From positions 1 through 64,000 of the forward strand of contig CAZPVX010000025.1 of the NCBI GenBank assembly GCA_964590135.1: DNA of 64,000 nucleotides, written 5' to 3'. The notes under the pieces are model-generated. The model was given only the letters and a program-made list of their open reading frames with translations. It was not told the origin of the DNA and ran no database searches. The translations under genes were made by a program, and so were the position numbers. Positions 56,090 to 64,000 of this stretch are shown here, piece by piece. The DNA comes from JBDHWI01 sp964590135 (GTDB lineage Bacteria > Chloroflexota > Anaerolineae > J036 > Brachytrichaceae). Every line of letters starts with the position of its first letter. Position 1 is the first letter of the stretch.

Positions 56090-57187
56090 TTGACGAAGCA
56101 AGACGCGGACCCAGTGCACGCCAGCGCAAATCGCCCGCGTGAGCAAAAGGCGAATGGCGCCGGTCGCAAAGTTACCATCAGCGATATCGCGCGCGAAGCC
56201 GGCGTGTCGAAGACCGCCGTGTCGTTTGCGTTCAACATGCCGGGCCGGCTTTCTGAAAAAACGGCGCGCCACATTCTGGGTGTTGCGCGCCAGCTTGGCT
56301 ATGCCCCAAACCCCATCGCGCGCAGTCTGAACACGCGCCGCACCAACGCGCTGGGTGTGCTGGTGCCACAAGACATCCCCACCGTCATGGACAACCCGTT
56401 CTTCGCTGAACTCCTCAGCGGCGTCGGTGAAGTGTGCGATGGGGAGGGCATGTCGCTGATGCTGGTGCCGCCGATGCGTGGCTCGCTGGTGGAAGCCACC
56501 TATGCTGCGCTGGTGGATGGCTGCATCGTGACTGGTCTGGAGGCTGATGACAAGGCTGTGCGCGCCCTGAAGTTGCGACAGATTCCCTTTGTGATGGTGG
56601 ATGTGGATGCGCCGGCGAACATCACTTCAGTCAGCATCGATGATTTCAGCGGTGGACATGTCGCGCTCAAGCATGTGCTGGATCGCGGACATCGCCACAT
56701 TGCCATCGTGGCGTTTGCCTCGCTCACGGGCCGCATCGAAGATTACACTGGCACGCTCAAGCACCGCTTCGAGGGCTATTGCAGGGCATTGAATGAACGC
56801 GGGTTGACGCTGCACAGTCCCGGCGTGCAGGCGTTGGAATGCGCGTGCAGCGTTGCCGGCGGGCATGAGGCGATGTGCAGTGTGTTGAGGCAGTCACCGC
56901 GTCCCACCGCCATCGTGGCGTTGAGTGATGCGATTGCGTTTGGGCTGATTGAAGCTGCGCGCGAGGCCGGCTTGCGGGTCCCGCAGGATGTGTGCGTTGT
57001 TGGCTTCGATGATGTGGAAGCGAGCCAGCTGGTGAACCCGCCGCTGACGACAGTGCGGCAACCCATTCGCGAGAAAGGCCGGCGCGCTGCTGATCTGCTC
57101 GTGCAGATGTTGCGCGCTGACACACCACTGCCGGTGCAGCATATTTGCCTGCCGGTCGAGCTGGTCGTGCGCGAAAGCTGCCCTTGA
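56090..57187 (+). CDS. LacI-family transcriptional regulator
   Basis: The product has 365 residues from TTG 56090 (AGGTG 8 nt upstream); TTG 56060 would add ten. The HTH is VTISDIAREAGVSKTAVSFA with the hinge helix LSEKTARHILGVARQLGYAP. The periplasmic-binding-protein-like sensor domain follows: NALGVLVPQDIPTVMDNPFF, VDGCIVTGLEA and PQDVCVVGFDDVEASQLVNP. It would bind a sugar-like effector. No sugar transport genes adjoin it, so its targets are probably elsewhere. GGTTAACA near 56046 could be part of an operator. It precedes uvrA by 201 bp. Confidence 0.92.
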   Translation: MTKQDADPVHASANRPREQKANGAGRKVTISDIAREAGVSKTAVSFAFNMPGRLSEKTARHILGVARQLGYAPNPIARSLNTRRTNALGVLVPQDIPTVMDNPFFAELLSGVGEVCDGEGMSLMLVPPMRGSLVEATYAALVDGCIVTGLEADDKAVRALKLRQIPFVMVDVDAPANITSVSIDDFSGGHVALKHVLDRGHRHIAIVAFASLTGRIEDYTGTLKHRFEGYCRALNERGLTLHSPGVQALECACSVAGGHEAMCSVLRQSPRPTAIVALSDAIAFGLIEAAREAGLRVPQDVCVVGFDDVEASQLVNPPLTTVRQPIREKGRRAADLLVQMLRADTPLPVQHICLPVELVVRESCP

Positions 57188-57317
57188 GAGAGATTGGGGA
57201 TTGAAGCGCCCAATCACTATTCTCCGATCTGCAAGCCCTCTAGTCTCTCTGCCATGAAGCGTTGCCTTACACGAGACCACCGCTCCCGAAAAATCGCTTC
57301 AAGGCGCAGAACACCTG

Positions 57318-57326
57318 TGCTATAGT
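57318..57326 (+). promoter_or_regulatory. extended -10 promoter of uvrA
   Basis: TGCTATAGT (57318-57326) is a TGn-extended -10, 62 nt before the uvrA ATG. The -35 region (TTCAAG at 57298) is weak. No LexA-type box is evident near it. Confidence 0.55.
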
Positions 57327-57388
57327 TGTTTGCTTTCAACGATTCAGCGCGCACTTTTCAGAGTGCGCTATGGGGTGGGATGGGAATC

Positions 57389-60300
57389 ATGGCTCAGGAA
57401 ATGATCTCGGTTCGCGGCGCGCGTGTGCATAACCTCAAGAACATCAGCGTGGACATTCCGCGCGATCGGATGGTCGTCATCACCGGCCTCAGCGGCAGCG
57501 GCAAATCATCACTCGCGTTCGACACGATCTTCGCCGAAGGCCAGCGTCGCTATGTCGAAAGTTTGTCGGCATATGCGCGGCAATTTCTCGGCCAGATGGA
57601 GAAGCCGGACGTTGATCAGATCGAAGGGCTGTCGCCGGCGGTCTCCATCGATCAGAAGGGCAGCAGTCACAACCCGCGCTCAACCGTCGGCACCGTCACC
57701 GAAATTTACGACTATCTGCGCTTGATGTTTGCACGCATCGGCATTCAATATTCGCCGGTCACCGGCCAGCCGCTGCAATCGCAGAGTGCCGAGCAGATCG
57801 TTGACCAGATTGCAGCGCTGCCCGCCGGCACGCGCGTGCAAATTCTTGCGCCGCTCATCAAGGACAAGAAAGGGCACCACCAGCAGGTCTTCGAGGACGT
57901 GCGCAAGGAGGGTTTCGTCCGCGTGCGCGTGAATGGCGACGTGCGCAACGTCGACGAGGAGGTCGAGCTTGATCGCTACAAATTGCACAATATCGAGGCG
58001 GTGGTAGATCGTCTGGTGGCGCCGGCGAAAGAGGATGTCGAAGAGCGCGCCGGCTTCATGACGCGCCTCACCGATTCGGTGGAGACGGCGCTGAAACTCG
58101 GCGCGGGCTTCTTGATCGCGATGGTGCAGGATGCTGTCCTCATACCAGATCTTTCTTCACAAGGGAGTGGGAGCGATAACAATCCACCCACTGTGGTCGA
58201 AGATCTGAAATGGCGCGACATTTTGTTCAGCGAGAAGAAGGTCGATCCAGCCACTGGCATCAGCTATCCCGATCTTGAGCCAAAGCTGTTCTCGTTCAAT
58301 GCGCCGCAGGGCGCCTGCCCAGAGTGTCAGGGTCTGGGAAGCCGGCGCGAGATCGATCCAGCGCTGATCGTGCCGAATCCCGATCTGACGATTGAGGAGG
58401 GCGCGATCGACGCGAATGGCTGGAACAGCACCGATGAGGATGGCTGGGGCCAGACGATGTTGCGCGCAGTGTGCAATGCCTACCGCATCCCGATGGACAA
58501 GCCGTGGTGGCAACTGAGCGAGGCGCAGCGCACCGTGCTGATGTATGGCACCAACGGCGAGCGTGTTCGCATGAGCTATGTCAACCGCATGGGCGAGCGC
58601 CGCAACTACGACATTGCATTTGAGGGCGTGGTGAATAACCTGATGCGCCGGCATCGCGAGAGCGGCAGCGACCATATCAAGCAGGCCATCGAAGAGGTGA
58701 TGACCTACCGCGAATGCGAGACGTGCCACGGCAAACGCCTGAGGCCGGAGGTGCTGTGTGTGAAGATCGCCGATCAAAATATCGCCGATGTCGGCGACAT
58801 GAGCATCGGCAAGGCGCTGGCGTGGATCCATTCGCTGGGTATTGAAGAGGATGGGAGAGCGGGGAGATTGGGAGATAAAGGGGCGCAAAATGGGAAATCT
58901 CCTCAGGCACTTGCCGTCTTGCCCCCTCATCAAGTCGTATTGAGTGATCGCGACAAGCAGATCGCGCGGCAGATTGTGAAGGAGATTCGCGCTCGTTTGC
59001 AGTTTCTGGTCGATGTCGGCCTGGACTATCTGACGCTGAGCCGCAGCGCGACCACGCTGAGCGGCGGCGAGAGCCAGCGCATTCGCCTGGCCACGCAAGT
59101 TGGCTCGCAGTTGATGGGCGTGCTGTATGTGCTAGATGAACCGAGCATCGGCCTGCATCAGCGCGACCAGCAGCGCCTGATCAACACATTGACGCGGATG
59201 CGTGATCTGGGCAACACCGTGCTGGTGGTGGAGCATGACGATGACACCATGCGCGCCGCCGACTACATCATCGACATGGGGCCCGGCGCCGGCGAACATG
59301 GCGGCGAGATCGTTGCCACCGGCACGCCGGATCAGATTGCCAAGAACAAAGACTCGCTGACCGGCGCGTATCTCAGTGGTCGCAAGCGCATCCCAGTCCC
59401 GAAGCAGCGCCGCGCCGGCAATGGCAAAAAGATCACCTTGATCGGCGCGCGCGAAAACAACCTCAAGAATATCGATGTTGACATCCCGCTCGGCAAGTTC
59501 GTGTGCATCACTGGCGTGAGCGGCAGTGGCAAATCGTCGTTGATCGTGGAATGTCTGTACAAGGCGTTGGCGAACAAGTTGAATGGGGCAATGGAGCGCG
59601 CCGGCGGCTTGCGCGATGTTGAGGGGCTTGAGGCGCTCGACAAGATCATCAACATCGACCAGCAACCCATTGGCCGCACGCCTCGCAGCAACCCCGCCAC
59701 CTACACTGGCTTGTGGACGCCGTTGCGCGATCTGTTTGCCGAATTGCCCGACAGCAAAATGCGCGGCTACAAGAGCGGTCGTTTTTCGTTTAACGTGAAG
59801 GGCGGGCGTTGTGAGGCGTGCGAAGGGCAGGGCGTGATTCAAATTCAAATGCAGTTCATGCCCGATATCTATGTGACGTGTGACGTGTGTCATGGCACGC
59901 GCTTCAACCGCGAGACGCTGCAAGTGCGCTACAAGGGCAAGAACATCGCCGAAGTGCTGGACATGACGATCAACGAATCGCATGCGTTTTTCAAGGACAT
60001 CCCGCCCATTGCGCGCAAGCTGGACACATTGATCGAAGTGGGTCTGGGCTATATCAAGCTGGGGCAGCCGGCGACTACGCTCAGCGGCGGCGAAGCGCAG
60101 CGCGTCAAACTCAGCCGTGAACTGAGCAAGCGCGCCACCGGCCGCACGATCTATGTGCTGGATGAGCCGTCAGTGGGTCTGCATGCTGCTGATGTGCACA
60201 AGCCCATTCACGTGTTGAACACGCTGGTAAATGATGGCAACACCGTCGTCGTGATTGAGCATCACCTCGATATCATCAAGGTGGCTGACTGGATCATCGA

Positions 60301-60490
60301 TATGGGGCCAGAGGGTGGCGATGGTGGCGGCACGGTGGTGGCCGAAGGCGCGCCGGAGGATATTGTGAAAGCGCCGGCGAGCAAAACCGGCCACTTCCTC
60401 AAGTATGTGCTGGATCAGGCCAGAGTGTGGGATGCAAAGGAATCTGCGCTGGCGAAGGCGGCGAAGAAAGGCAAAACAAAAAAGAGGTAG
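57389..60490 (+). CDS. uvrA: excinuclease ABC subunit A (UvrA)
   Basis: The product has 1033 residues from ATG 57389, longer than the usual 940-960. Both ATPase modules are complete: Walker A GLSGSGKSSLAFD and GVSGSGKSSLIVE, signatures LSGGESQRI and LSGGEAQRV, Walker B VLDEPSIGLH and VLDEPSVGLH. The C-terminal zinc module has CEAC...CDVC. In the first zinc module the CPxC pair before ISFPELEP is replaced by KVDPATGISYPDLEP, leaving only CPEC of the second half. Extra residues occur near 58140-58215 and 58842-58945 in DNA. It recognises bulky DNA lesions with UvrB in nucleotide-excision repair. Confidence 0.97.
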   Translation: MAQEMISVRGARVHNLKNISVDIPRDRMVVITGLSGSGKSSLAFDTIFAEGQRRYVESLSAYARQFLGQMEKPDVDQIEGLSPAVSIDQKGSSHNPRSTVGTVTEIYDYLRLMFARIGIQYSPVTGQPLQSQSAEQIVDQIAALPAGTRVQILAPLIKDKKGHHQQVFEDVRKEGFVRVRVNGDVRNVDEEVELDRYKLHNIEAVVDRLVAPAKEDVEERAGFMTRLTDSVETALKLGAGFLIAMVQDAVLIPDLSSQGSGSDNNPPTVVEDLKWRDILFSEKKVDPATGISYPDLEPKLFSFNAPQGACPECQGLGSRREIDPALIVPNPDLTIEEGAIDANGWNSTDEDGWGQTMLRAVCNAYRIPMDKPWWQLSEAQRTVLMYGTNGERVRMSYVNRMGERRNYDIAFEGVVNNLMRRHRESGSDHIKQAIEEVMTYRECETCHGKRLRPEVLCVKIADQNIADVGDMSIGKALAWIHSLGIEEDGRAGRLGDKGAQNGKSPQALAVLPPHQVVLSDRDKQIARQIVKEIRARLQFLVDVGLDYLTLSRSATTLSGGESQRIRLATQVGSQLMGVLYVLDEPSIGLHQRDQQRLINTLTRMRDLGNTVLVVEHDDDTMRAADYIIDMGPGAGEHGGEIVATGTPDQIAKNKDSLTGAYLSGRKRIPVPKQRRAGNGKKITLIGARENNLKNIDVDIPLGKFVCITGVSGSGKSSLIVECLYKALANKLNGAMERAGGLRDVEGLEALDKIINIDQQPIGRTPRSNPATYTGLWTPLRDLFAELPDSKMRGYKSGRFSFNVKGGRCEACEGQGVIQIQMQFMPDIYVTCDVCHGTRFNRETLQVRYKGKNIAEVLDMTINESHAFFKDIPPIARKLDTLIEVGLGYIKLGQPATTLSGGEAQRVKLSRELSKRATGRTIYVLDEPSVGLHAADVHKPIHVLNTLVNDGNTVVVIEHHLDIIKVADWIIDMGPEGGDGGGTVVAEGAPEDIVKAPASKTGHFLKYVLDQARVWDAKESALAKAAKKGKTKKR

Positions 60491-60568
60491 GGCGGCCTGC
60501 CAATTCGGTCCCGCCGAACGGCCAAAGAAATCACGCAAGTCATGTGGCAAATTCCCTTTTGCTCAAGG

Positions 60569-60574
60569 TATACT
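60569..60574 (+). promoter_or_regulatory. -10 box upstream of atpA
   Basis: TATACT at 60569-60574 lies 42 nt before the atpA ATG, between uvrA and atpA. No good -35 at normal spacing is seen. It suggests that atpA-atpG have their own promoter. Confidence 0.45.
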
Positions 60575-60616
60575 CGCCCCCTAGCACTGGCTTTGAATAT
60601 CCTGGAGGATACATAG

Positions 60617-62323
60617 ATGATTCGGTCGGACTCGCCTGCCTTGAATTTGGATAGCATCGCTGCGGCGTTGCGCTCGCAGATTGATAATTTCGCCCCCACA
60701 CTTGCCGCGGTGGACGTCGGCACGGTGCAGGAAGTCGGCGACGGCATTGCGCGCTGCACAGGCCTCACCAACGTGCAGGCATCGGAACTCGTCGAGTTCA
60801 CCAAGACCGGCACGCTCGGCCTTGCCTTCAACCTGGAGCCAGATGAGGTCGGCATCATCATCCTTGGCGATTACACTGACATCGAAGAGGGTGACACAGT
60901 CAAAAGCACCGGTCGCGTGATCTCTGTGCCAGTCGGCGATGCGCTGATTGGCCGCGTGGTGGACCCGCTGGGCCGGCCAATCGACGGCAAAGGCCCCATC
61001 AACACCCACAAATTCCGCCCACTGGAGCGCATTGCCCCAGGCGTGATCAAGCGCGCCAACGTGGACACGCCGCTGCAAACTGGCGTCAAGGCCATCGACG
61101 CGCTCATTCCGATTGGCCGCGGCCAGCGCGAGCTGATCATTGGCGACCGCAGCACGGGCAAGACCGCCGTCACGCTCGACACCATCATCAACCAGAAGGG
61201 CAAAGGCGTAGTGTGCATCTACGTTGCCATCGGCCAGAAGCTCGCACAGGTGGCGCGCGTGGTCAGCACGCTGGAGCAATACGGCGCGATGGATTACACC
61301 ATCGTTGTCGTTGCCTCGGCGTCCGACTCGGCCACGCTGCAATATATCGCCCCTTACGCCGGCACCGCGATGGGCGAAGAGATCATGGAGAACGGCGTGA
61401 CCATCGCCGGCCAGTTCATCAACGACGCGCTGTGCGTCTACGATGACCTGACCAAGCACGCCTACGCCTATCGTCAGGTGTCGCTGTTGTTGCGCCGGCC
61501 GCCGGCGCGCGAAGCCTATCCGGGCGACATCTTCTATCTGCACAGCCGCCTGCTGGAGCGCGCGGCGCGTCTGGCCTACGACTGGGTCATCCGAGAAGAC
61601 AGCGCCAGCAACGACTGGGGCAATGGCGAAAGCGTGAATGGCAAGATCTACGGCGGCGCCATCGGCGAAGAGAACGCCAAGCATGAAATGAAGGAACTTG
61701 TCAAGGACGGCAAGAAATACAAGCTGGTCAAGAACCCGCAGACTGGTGGTTCGCTCACCTCTTTGCCGTTGATCGAGACGCAGCTCGGCGACGTCTCGGC
61801 CTACGTGCCGACCAACGTGATTTCGATTACCGACGGCCAGCTCTTCCTGGAGACTGACCTGTTCAACGCCGGTATTCGCCCCGCGATGAACGTGGGCATC
61901 AGCGTGAGCCGCGTGGGCGGCGACGCGCAGACGCGCGCCATGAAGCAGGTCGCCGGCCGCATGAAGCTGGAACTGGCGCAGTTCCGCGAGTTGCAGGCAT
62001 TCGCCACCTTCGGCAGCGATGTGGATAAGACCACGCTGGCCTTGCTGGAGCGCGGCCGGCGCTTGACTGAATTGCTGAAGCAGAAGCAATACGAGCCGCG
62101 CCCGCTATGGGCGCAGGTGTCGGCTATCTTCGCTGCCACCAATGGCTTACTGGACAAGATTCCGGTCAACCGTGTGCAGGACTGGGAAGCCGGCTTCCTC
62201 AAGTATCTTGAGATGTCGTATCCCGATGTCGTCCATGGCATCATGAACGACAAGCGCATCAGCGATGACAACATCGCCAAGCTCAAGACGGCAGTCGAGG
62301 CATTCAACAAGACCTTCAGCTAA
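60617..62323 (+). CDS. atpA: F1F0 ATP synthase subunit alpha
   Basis: The product has 568 residues behind TGGAGGATACATAG, against about 500-515 for most alpha subunits. It starts with the regulatory N-terminus IGDGIARCTG-like (VGDGIARCTGL), then the P-loop GDRSTGKTAV, the catalytic-site region LLRRPPAREAYPGDIFYLHS and the late NVGISVSRVGG. Between ERAARLAYDW and the TGGSLTSLPLIETQ block it carries an insertion of about 45-50 residues (VIREDSASNDWGNGESVNGK onward), where others have about nine. It forms the F1 hexamer with beta. atpG follows; atpH and atpD, the usual neighbours, are absent. Confidence 0.96.
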   Translation: MIRSDSPALNLDSIAAALRSQIDNFAPTLAAVDVGTVQEVGDGIARCTGLTNVQASELVEFTKTGTLGLAFNLEPDEVGIIILGDYTDIEEGDTVKSTGRVISVPVGDALIGRVVDPLGRPIDGKGPINTHKFRPLERIAPGVIKRANVDTPLQTGVKAIDALIPIGRGQRELIIGDRSTGKTAVTLDTIINQKGKGVVCIYVAIGQKLAQVARVVSTLEQYGAMDYTIVVVASASDSATLQYIAPYAGTAMGEEIMENGVTIAGQFINDALCVYDDLTKHAYAYRQVSLLLRRPPAREAYPGDIFYLHSRLLERAARLAYDWVIREDSASNDWGNGESVNGKIYGGAIGEENAKHEMKELVKDGKKYKLVKNPQTGGSLTSLPLIETQLGDVSAYVPTNVISITDGQLFLETDLFNAGIRPAMNVGISVSRVGGDAQTRAMKQVAGRMKLELAQFRELQAFATFGSDVDKTTLALLERGRRLTELLKQKQYEPRPLWAQVSAIFAATNGLLDKIPVNRVQDWEAGFLKYLEMSYPDVVHGIMNDKRISDDNIAKLKTAVEAFNKTFS

Positions 62324-62339
62324 ATAGTTGTGAGCTTTC

Positions 62340-62379
62340 AGTGCTGAGTGCTGGGTTGGCACACTCAGCACTGAGCACT
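62340..62379 (+). repeat. simple-word hairpin between atpA and atpG
   Basis: AGTGCTGAGTGCTGGGT (62340-62356) pairs with ACTCAGCACTGAGCACT (62363-62379), 15 of 17 positions, around a 6-nt loop. It begins 16 bp after the atpA stop and ends 19 bp before atpG. It is built from AGTGCTG words. Confidence 0.75.
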
Positions 62380-62398
62380 CAGAACTTGGAACTTCCGC

Positions 62399-63307
62399 AT
62401 GGCAACAGCACGAGAGATCAAGCGGCGCATCAAGAGCGTCAAGAACGTGCGCCAGATCACCAAGGCGCTCGAGAGCGTGGCTGCCGGCCGCGTGCGCCGC
62501 GCGCAGCAATTGGTGGAAGCCACGCGCCCGTACTCAACGCGCGCGCGCGACCTGCTCGCCAGCATTGCATCGCTTACCGGCGGCGAAACCAAACACCCGC
62601 TTCTGACTGACCGCGGCGAGGTGAAAAGCATCACGATCATGTTGGTGACTGGCGACCGCGGACTGGCCGGCGCCTTCAACAGCAACGTGTCGCGCCTGGC
62701 ATTCAACACCATGCGCGAGAGCAAAGTGCCGGTGCGCTTTATCACGATTGGCAAGAAGGGTCGCGACTTCATCTACCGGCGTGGTGGGCAGATCGTGGCC
62801 GACTTCAGCGGCATGCCGGCGCGCCCGACGCTGCTGGATACCACGCCAGCCACCCGCACTGCCATCGACGATTTCCTGAATGGCGTCGCGGATGAAGTGT
62901 ATCTGTGCTTCACACAGTTCATCAGCAGCACACAGCAGCGGCCAGTGATGAAGCGATTGTTGCCGCTCAGCTCGGAAGACATCAAGCCAGATGCAGCGGC
63001 GCATAGTGGACCGAAACCCGCGTATGAATTCGAGCCAGGTCCGGTGGAGATCCTGGACACGCTGCTGCCGCGCCTGACCGAGATGCAGGTGTATCAGGCC
63101 GTGCTGGAAAGCCAGGCTGGTTTCTACACTGCGCAGCGCATCGCCATGCGCAACGCAACCGACAACGCCGGCGAACTCATCACCGGTCTGACGCTGAGCT
63201 ATAACAAGGCGCGCCAAAGCGGCATCACCAGTGAGTTGCTCGATATCGCCGGCGGCGCTGAGGCGCTGCGGCAGGTGCTGAAGCAGGCGGAAGCCGCGAA
63301 GGCATAG
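62399..63307 (+). CDS. atpG: F1F0 ATP synthase subunit gamma
   Basis: The product has 302 residues. The N-terminal rotor helix reads ATAREIKRRIKSVKNVRQIT with KALESVAAGRVRRAQ, the middle Rossmann-like domain has MLVTGDRGLAGAFNSNVSR, and the C-terminal helix includes QRIAMRNATDNAGELI with the gamma signature. It forms the central stalk turning inside alpha/beta. ATG 62399 is preceded by GGAACTTCCGC, a weak site. A strong terminator follows, so epsilon and beta are not co-transcribed here. Confidence 0.96.
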   Translation: MATAREIKRRIKSVKNVRQITKALESVAAGRVRRAQQLVEATRPYSTRARDLLASIASLTGGETKHPLLTDRGEVKSITIMLVTGDRGLAGAFNSNVSRLAFNTMRESKVPVRFITIGKKGRDFIYRRGGQIVADFSGMPARPTLLDTTPATRTAIDDFLNGVADEVYLCFTQFISSTQQRPVMKRLLPLSSEDIKPDAAAHSGPKPAYEFEPGPVEILDTLLPRLTEMQVYQAVLESQAGFYTAQRIAMRNATDNAGELITGLTLSYNKARQSGITSELLDIAGGAEALRQVLKQAEAAKA

Positions 63308-63328
63308 CTGTTTGATTTTGTGCGTTCC

Positions 63329-63371
63329 AAATCCCCGCCCCTTGCGCTTGTCGAAGGGGGCGGGGATTTTT
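63329..63371 (+). terminator. rho-independent terminator after atpG
   Basis: AAATCCCCGCCCCTT (63329-63343) pairs with AAGGGGGCGGGGATTTTT (63354-63371), one G bulged, and ends in a T-run followed by GTTGG. It closes the atpA-atpG unit. Confidence 0.93.
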
Positions 63372-63454
63372 GTTGGGCAGCCGTCGCTGTTGCGGTGTGA
63401 GGGCGTAACGGTATGCCGGCGGTCCGATGCGTTATCCTTTTGCCCCGTTCAAAC

Positions 63455-64000
63455 ATGGAAGCAGCGCCGGCGTCCTCGATTGCAAAACAGTCCGCGATGA
63501 CACGAATCGTCGCCATTGCGCTGCGCCTCGTGCCGCTTGGGCTTGCGCTGGGTCTGTTCCTCGCCATCACGCTACATCAGTTGCATCTGCCAGGCTTCTA
63601 CTACGACGAAGCGCTCGACCTCGTGCCAATGCTGCACGTCATGCGCGGCGAGCAGCCTGATCTGCTGCGCAACATTGGCATCGGCCGTTTCCCGATCATG
63701 CTGCTCGACTATATGGGCAGCCTCGGCGGCTACCTCACACTGCCGTTCATGGCGATCTTCGGGTCGGGTTTTGTGGCAGCGCGGGCGCAGCCAATTTTCT
63801 TCTCGTGCGTCACTATCGTGCTGGCGTGGTTGCTGGCGCGGCGCTGGTTTGGCGAGAGGGTCGCAGCAGTGACAGCGCTCCTGCTCGCGGTGAATCCCTC
63901 GTTCATCTGGTTCAGCCGGCAGGGCATCAGCGTCACCAGTGTGATGACCGTGTTTTCGCTGGGTGGCTTGCTGTTGCTGGATGTCGTTTTCAGGTGCCAG
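63455..64000 (+). CDS. GT39/ArnT-like membrane glycosyltransferase, N-terminal part (cut by window edge)
   Basis: From ATG 63455 (ATG 63497 is an alternative) 182 residues run to the window edge without a stop. A membrane segment (ALRLVPLGLALGLFLAITLH) is followed by the loop motif LPGFYYDEALDLVP, whose Asp-Glu pair is the catalytic and metal-binding signature of GT39/ArnT-type (GT-C) enzymes. More segments follow (LGGYLTLPFMAIFGSGFVAA; VTALLLAVNPSFIWFSRQGI). It would transfer a sugar from a polyprenyl-phosphate donor at the outer face of the membrane. The end of the gene is outside the window. Confidence 0.85.
   Translation, partial: MEAAPASSIAKQSAMTRIVAIALRLVPLGLALGLFLAITLHQLHLPGFYYDEALDLVPMLHVMRGEQPDLLRNIGIGRFPIMLLDYMGSLGGYLTLPFMAIFGSGFVAARAQPIFFSCVTIVLAWLLARRWFGERVAAVTALLLAVNPSFIWFSRQGISVTSVMTVFSLGGLLLLDVVFRCQ

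Noticed and set aside
60581..62089. 502-codon minus-strand frame opposite atpA
   Set aside because: Antisense to an essential, conserved gene; low-quality His/Ala/Arg/Asp-rich composition.

Overview
The window is 64 kb of GC-rich bacterial DNA, almost fully coding, most likely from a member of the Chloroflexota (Anaerolineae-like). This placement is an inference from gene content: a PspA/NfeD/slipin operon, S8 peptidases, many propeller proteins, a YwiC-like protein, and very frequent GCCGGC palindromes. No rRNA is present to confirm it. A run of 10 Ns inside groEL shows this is a draft assembly. I see no CRISPR array, insertion sequence, prophage or plasmid genes. Two genes are cut by the window edges: phosphofructokinase at the left and a GT39-type glycosyltransferase at the right.

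Layout. (1) Positions 1-7659 hold eight minus-strand genes: an MDR dehydrogenase, a subtilisin-like peptidase without a signal peptide, an esterase, an ATP-grasp ligase, a circularly permuted ATP-grasp protein, a GCS2-type carboxylate-amine ligase, a methyltransferase and pfkA. The core looks like a peptide or amide-forming pathway of unknown product and is the best candidate for an uncharacterised system. (2) 7.8-17.3 kb: an ECF sigma factor with a C-terminal CxxC segment, a YwiC-like protein, an HtrA lipoprotein protease, a ResB-like protein, and an ABC permease with its membrane-fusion adaptor. (3) 17.5-19.9 kb: groES-groEL with a sigma-70 promoter and a degenerate CIRCE operator. (4) 19.9-26.7 kb: an anchored propeller, a polytopic membrane protein, and a coupled GH43-like/enolase-superfamily pair. 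(5) 27-30.4 kb: a PspA, membrane coiled-coil, NfeD and slipin membrane-maintenance operon. (6) 30.5-35.9 kb: a propeller hydrolase, tRNA-His, three L,D-transpeptidases, a PIG-L deacetylase and a Rieske oxygenase. (7) 35.9-39.8 kb: a TAP-like hydrolase and the adaptive-response pair ada-alkA. (8) 39.9-43.8 kb: glyA-gcvT-DUF6504 behind a clear ZTP (pfl) riboswitch with a terminator. The SHMT carries a C-terminal GcvT-like extension. (9) 44-57.2 kb: lipoproteins, propellers, a secreted subtilase, a CPBP protease, a sugar dehydrogenase, pheA, a cyclic-di-AMP receptor and a LacI regulator. (10) 57.4-64 kb: uvrA with unusual insertions and a half-missing zinc site, then atpA-atpG separated from the usual ATP synthase operon.

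Recurring themes are hairpins built from simple repeated words between co-transcribed genes, -10-like boxes 6-8 nt before ATG in genes without a Shine-Dalgarno (probably leaderless), and TGn-extended -10 promoters.
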